Assembly (NCBI GenBank): GCA_942492855.1
Contig: OW818647.1
Coordinates: 1,240,001 to 1,304,000 of the forward strand
Reading direction: 5' to 3'
Length of the DNA stretch: 64,000 nucleotides
DNA from: G963677485 sp942492855
GTDB lineage: Bacteria; Armatimonadota; HRBIN16
The notes under the pieces were generated by a model, which worked only from the letters and a program-made list of their open reading frames with translations, was not told the DNA's origin and did no database searches. A program made the position numbers and the translations under genes. Below, piece by piece: positions 60,251-64,000 of the stretch. Position 1 is the first letter of the stretch, and each line of letters opens with the position of its first letter.

Positions 60251-63200
60251 ATGGCACGAAATCCAATATTCTACGACCCAAATCAGGCACGGAGCCGCAA
60301 AATCCGCATCTTGCTACGGGTGCTGCTGGTTCTAATTGTGGTGTTAGGCGGCGGATTTACTTACAGTCTGTATATCAGCCCACATTTACCGAAACTAGTT
60401 CTACACCCCTCTGTCAGTTACCTGGCCAGTTCACAGCCCTCCCGTAACCGGCAGCAGCTTATCCGCAGATACCAGATGTCGCTGGAACGGCGCAACTTGA
60501 TTCGGGCCATCAACGAAGAACGCAAGATCATCCGACGCGTCAGGCCTGCCGGAACCCATCCGATTGTGGCCGCATTTTATGCGCCGTGGCAGGAGGGTGG
60601 CCTCTACTCGCTGCAGCGGAACGCAGATCGTCTTGATATCGTGATGCCGGTCTGGCTGCGTCTTTCGACCGATGGCCGGAGCATCGATACGCGTGACTGG
60701 CAACTTGAGTATAACCCACAGCGCACCGACCTCGAACGCATCGCACATCAACACGATGTCGATATCTACCCAGTGCTGAGCAACAGCGAGGAGGGGCACT
60801 TTGATCCAAAACGGGTGTCGTTACTTTTACATGATCAGGCGGCGCAACTAGCCTTAACCGAACGGCTTGTGACCTGGTTGAAGAACGAGCACTATAACGG
60901 CTTAAACCTGGACTTTGAGAACTTGAACCCATCCGACAGGGTGTTATATGCTGCTTTCGTAAAGTCGTTGTCACGTAAACTGCACACCAGCGGCTTCGGA
61001 TTATCGATGGATATAGAGTCGACAGTGCTAAGTGACCGCAGCCTTCCGGGGCTGATCCCCTCGGTCGACAATATCATACTGATGGCGTATGACTACCATT
61101 ACGCTGGGGGTAAACCCGGCCCTGTGGCCCCACTTTCGTGGGCTACCCAACTGACCAAGCAGGCTCTGCATGTGATCCCTCCCGAGAAGCTCATCATGGG
61201 CATCGGATGCTATACATATGATTGGCCGATTGATGGCGGTACAGCCGATGCATTGAGTTACATGCAAGCAGTGGCATTGGCCAGGGATGCCAGCGGCAAC
61301 CGTCAGTCGGTGGTGGACTTCGACCCGACCAGCATGAACTCTACATTTGAATATCGCAGTCAGGACGGCACTCCGCATGAGGTATGGATGCAGGATGCTG
61401 TATCAGCACGAAACCAGATGGTGATGGCGAAAAAGCTGCGGTTGGGTGGAGTCGCGTTCTGGGTTCTGGGCTTAGAAGATCCCTCAATGTGGGGCTTGAT
61501 ATCACGTGAAATGGCCGTAATAGGACCCGCTTCCCTTCTTGATACCATCTCGGCACCAGACGACGTGCAGTTTGTGGGCGATGGTGAGGTGCTACAACCG
61601 GAGTCTGAGCCGCATAAAGGACGCCGCAGTATCGACCTAGACCCCGTGAGCGGCATGATCACCGATATGGAATATGAGGAGTTCCCTTCATCTACGGTTC
61701 TCCGGCGATCGGGACTGCAGAAACATGCCGTTGCCATCACCTTCGACGATGGCCCCAGTGAGTATACAGGCCCGATTCTGGACATATTGAGGAAGTATAG
61801 TGTGCCAGCCACCTTCTTCGTGATCGGCGGTAACGCTGAGATGTACCCGGAACTACTGCGGCAGGCCTGGGATGATGGGCACGAAATAGGTAACCATACT
61901 TTCACTCACCCCAACATGGGACTGGTCAGCGATTCGCGTGCGCGGCTTGAGTTGAACGCCACGCAACGGATTATCCAGGCGGTTACCAACCATGATACCA
62001 TCCTCTTCCGGCCGCCTTATAATGCGGACGCTGAGCCGCACCGTCCAGAAGAGGTGCGGCCTATCATGGAGGCCTACCGAAGCGGTTACATCACAGTGGG
62101 TGAATTCATCGATCCCCAAGACTGGAACCCGAGTATATCACCAGCAGTGGCAGGACATTCCCGACGCACGCCGGAAGACATCGCATCCATCATGATGTCA
62201 TCCATTCGCAGCGGCAAAGGCAACACCATTTTGCTTCACGACGGTGGTGGCAACCGTGAAAACACAGTGAAGGCACTGGCTATCATATTGCCGAAGCTTA
62301 AGGCCGAGAGGTACCGCTTTATCACCGCATCGCAACTACTGGGCGTTCCACGCTCGGTGATCATGCCGGCGGTTAATGGACGCGATGCTCGTCTCATGGG
62401 AACAGACCGCATGGTATTCATGGTGAACTACGTGAGTACCTGGGTGGTCCACACAGTATTTATACTTGGCATCATGTTTGGAGTGGTACGACTGTTGATG
62501 TTGTTGGTATTCGCGACTATCCAGCGTAGGCGCGAGCACACTAGACCAGATACGACGAAGGTGGATATCACGGTTAGCGTGGTGGTGGCCGCATTCAACG
62601 AAGAGACGGTGATTGCTCGCACCGTTAAGGCCATCGCCGAGTCCACCTATCCTGTGAGACAGATAATCGTGGTAGATGACGGCTCAACTGACGGAACTCT
62701 GGAAAGGTTGAATGAACTTGCTGAGCATATACCGTCATTGATCGTGCTTAGCCAGCCTAACGGGGGCAAAGCCGTGGCACTGAACTATGCGATCACGCGG
62801 TGCGAATCTGAGGTGATGGTCTCGATAGATGCCGATACTCTGGTGGAACCCGATGCGATCGGTCTGATGGTGCCTCACTTCGCCGACCCTAAGGTGGGCG
62901 CCGTGGCTGGGAATGTGCGTGTGGGGAATGTGCGTAATATCTGGACTGCCTGGCAGCATCTGGAGTACACCACAGGTCAGAACCTGGAGCGTCGGGCGTG
63001 GTCGGCGGTGAACGCCATCACCGTAGTACCTGGAGCCATAGGCGCCTGGCGAACCTCGGTCATCCAACAACTCGGTGGTTATGTAGCTGATACGATGGCT
63101 GAAGATATGGACCTCACATGGCGGGTGAGGATGGAAGGCTACCAAATCGTCAATGAATGCAACGCAGTCGGCCTGACTGAGGCCCCGGAGCAGTTCTCAG

Positions 63201-63697
63201 CCCTCTTCCGTCAGCGGTTCCGGTGGGCATATGGCACCCTTCAATGCCTGTGGAAGCACCGCAGGGCGGTGAGTCACTATGGTATGTTTGGACGCTTTGT
63301 GCTGCCCATGCACTGGGTTTTTCAGATCGGTTATCAGCTCTTTAGTCCGTTGGTGGACATCTCAATACTGCTCAGCCTGGTATGGATTGGCAGCGACTGG
63401 TGGAGTATGCATGTTCTACGCGGCGGCTGGGGATTGATGCCTGCCGCCAAGTATCAGCTTGAGGTGCTGATGGTGCTGGGGCTTGGTTTCCTGGCGTTTG
63501 AGATGGTGGCCGGTGTGCTGGCGATGCGATGGGATAAGCAACGCACGGGCATTGTATGGCTGATCCCTTTCCAAAGGCTGGCCTACCGGCAGATGTTGTA
63601 TGGGGTGGTGATCAAGAGCGTGTGGCATGCGTTGAACGGCTTGCGCACCGGCTGGAACAAGCTGGAACGCACCGGTAATGTGGGTGCCGAACGGTAG
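60251..63697 (+). CDS. Membrane GH18 - polysaccharide deacetylase (CE4) - GT2 fusion
   Basis: 1148 aa, ATG with GAGGTGAG just before. TM1 is at 18-42. Residues 100-430 form a GH18 domain: GLNLDFENLNPSD with Asp221 and Glu223 (the first Asp of DxxDxDxE is replaced), then NIILMAYDYHYAGG and GGVAFWVLGLEDP. Residues 492-715 are a NodB deacetylase: FDDGPS with Asp499/500, and the Zn ligands His549/His553 in GNHTFTH. TM2 is at about 725-755. Residues 770-1010 are a GT2 domain: VVVAAFNEE, DDGSTDGT, SIDADT with Asp860/Asp862, EDMDLTW (951-957) and QRFRW (988-992). Three or four C-terminal TM helices follow. GT2 is cytoplasmic and the other two domains face outside, so the protein may synthesise, deacetylate and trim a GlcNAc polymer. 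Confidence 0.92.
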   Translation: MARNPIFYDPNQARSRKIRILLRVLLVLIVVLGGGFTYSLYISPHLPKLVLHPSVSYLASSQPSRNRQQLIRRYQMSLERRNLIRAINEERKIIRRVRPAGTHPIVAAFYAPWQEGGLYSLQRNADRLDIVMPVWLRLSTDGRSIDTRDWQLEYNPQRTDLERIAHQHDVDIYPVLSNSEEGHFDPKRVSLLLHDQAAQLALTERLVTWLKNEHYNGLNLDFENLNPSDRVLYAAFVKSLSRKLHTSGFGLSMDIESTVLSDRSLPGLIPSVDNIILMAYDYHYAGGKPGPVAPLSWATQLTKQALHVIPPEKLIMGIGCYTYDWPIDGGTADALSYMQAVALARDASGNRQSVVDFDPTSMNSTFEYRSQDGTPHEVWMQDAVSARNQMVMAKKLRLGGVAFWVLGLEDPSMWGLISREMAVIGPASLLDTISAPDDVQFVGDGEVLQPESEPHKGRRSIDLDPVSGMITDMEYEEFPSSTVLRRSGLQKHAVAITFDDGPSEYTGPILDILRKYSVPATFFVIGGNAEMYPELLRQAWDDGHEIGNHTFTHPNMGLVSDSRARLELNATQRIIQAVTNHDTILFRPPYNADAEPHRPEEVRPIMEAYRSGYITVGEFIDPQDWNPSISPAVAGHSRRTPEDIASIMMSSIRSGKGNTILLHDGGGNRENTVKALAIILPKLKAERYRFITASQLLGVPRSVIMPAVNGRDARLMGTDRMVFMVNYVSTWVVHTVFILGIMFGVVRLLMLLVFATIQRRREHTRPDTTKVDITVSVVVAAFNEETVIARTVKAIAESTYPVRQIIVVDDGSTDGTLERLNELAEHIPSLIVLSQPNGGKAVALNYAITRCESEVMVSIDADTLVEPDAIGLMVPHFADPKVGAVAGNVRVGNVRNIWTAWQHLEYTTGQNLERRAWSAVNAITVVPGAIGAWRTSVIQQLGGYVADTMAEDMDLTWRVRMEGYQIVNECNAVGLTEAPEQFSALFRQRFRWAYGTLQCLWKHRRAVSHYGMFGRFVLPMHWVFQIGYQLFSPLVDISILLSLVWIGSDWWSMHVLRGGWGLMPAAKYQLEVLMVLGLGFLAFEMVAGVLAMRWDKQRTGIVWLIPFQRLAYRQMLYGVVIKSVWHALNGLRTGWNKLERTGNVGAER

Positions 63698-63750
63698 AGG
63701 ATGACTCGCAGATCGATCCTGCCGTCGAGGTTGGGGTTTCGAGGAGTATT

Positions 63751-64000
63751 CGTAGGGACGGCCCTTGTGGCCGTCCGAACACCTGCATGGATACAGAGCT
63801 GTCACCCCACAATGGTGATATTAGGTTGTACCCACCATGTTTACGGATGCCCACAATGGGCATCCCTACGAAAAGCGAAAGTTGGCCACTGTCAACTTTG
63901 GCGCCGGTCTTGTTCTCGAAATCCAACCGGTAATGGCTATCCGCCAGACCGGCGCGGTCTTAAGCCTTCTGCCACCGCTCGCCATCCTCCAGACCGCCCC
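63751..64000. repeat. Extragenic hairpins and GACCGGCGCGG repeat at the window end
   Basis: GGACGGCC.../GGCCGTCC hairpin (63756-63776) and GGATGCCC/GGGCATCC hairpin (63845-63865), each bounded by a GTAGGG or CCCTACG, are of the GTAGGGRC family. 63935-64000 is another copy of the repeat at 26245 and 52900, running off the window (CCAGACCGCCCC). No gene is seen in 63698-64000. Confidence 0.7.

Overview
Organism. The window looks like a chromosomal segment of a free-living, glycan-degrading bacterium, most plausibly Armatimonadota. That placement is an inference. It rests on the small secreted proteins ending in two Ca-loops of the form GDADGDNQVNLFDF / ADLDMDGFVTLFDY, which I know mainly from Fimbriimonas/Chthonomonas-type proteomes, together with non-haem URO-D paralogs, many six-hairpin glycosidases and GTAGGGRC-type extragenic hairpins. 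I see no rRNA, tRNA, CRISPR, transposase or phage structural genes.

Layout. 1-6967 (minus strand): a truncated secreted TIM-barrel protein, two tandem URO-D-family paralogs, a DprA-like gene translationally coupled to the second URO-D gene through a TTGA overlap, and a 715-aa six-hairpin glycosidase-like protein. 7631-14622 (plus): a two-gene signalling operon (CheB-CheR-PAS fusion, then a hybrid histidine kinase), flanked by mirror-image clusters of extragenic repeats. 14862-21608: a GH42-like enzyme, an orphan HicB-like gene, a small membrane protein, an MNT/HEPN toxin-antitoxin islet between two long direct repeats, pyrE, and an IscA/ErpA-type Fe-S protein. 22095-26232 (plus): a five-bladed-propeller glycosidase, a propeller plus CHB_HEX_C protein, and a phosphodiester-glycosidase-type protein. 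26687-30674 (minus): recN, nadK and a secreted TPR protein in one operon.

Central feature, 30866-51412 (minus). Twelve genes form four tandem cassettes. Each cassette is [218-aa secreted dockerin-like protein, large secreted fibre-like protein A, large secreted fibre-like protein B]. The dockerin gene of each cassette has an extended -10 promoter element 27-28 bases before its start. Three cassettes end in the same GCGGCTGGGG hairpin terminator and the last in a different hairpin. The eight fibre proteins (638-741 aa) share a signal peptide, an N-terminal FNYQGRLTDTAGTP domain, a Gly/Thr/Ser-rich repeat shaft, a VGIGT...KLHV...YIENTN collar and a divergent C-terminal beta-rich head ending in SLRVLFVPN or a close variant. 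Shaft modules are present or absent in different copies, and one inter-cassette spacer is almost identical to another, so the array appears to evolve by duplication and gene conversion. I think this is the undescribed system here: a multi-operon family of dockerin-accompanied surface or matrix fibres. Its function is unknown.

51517-63697: a GH29 alpha-L-fucosidase, a DUF2207-like membrane protein, two secreted six-hairpin proteins and a 1148-aa GH18-CE4-GT2 fusion. Glycan processing is the main theme outside housekeeping (dprA, recN, nadK, pyrE, iscA-type).

Extragenic DNA is unusually rich in dispersed structured repeats: GACCG-type hairpins with covarying stems, GTAGGGRC hairpins, CACGGATTACGCGG-type periodic repeats, and a 230-bp inverted-repeat element.
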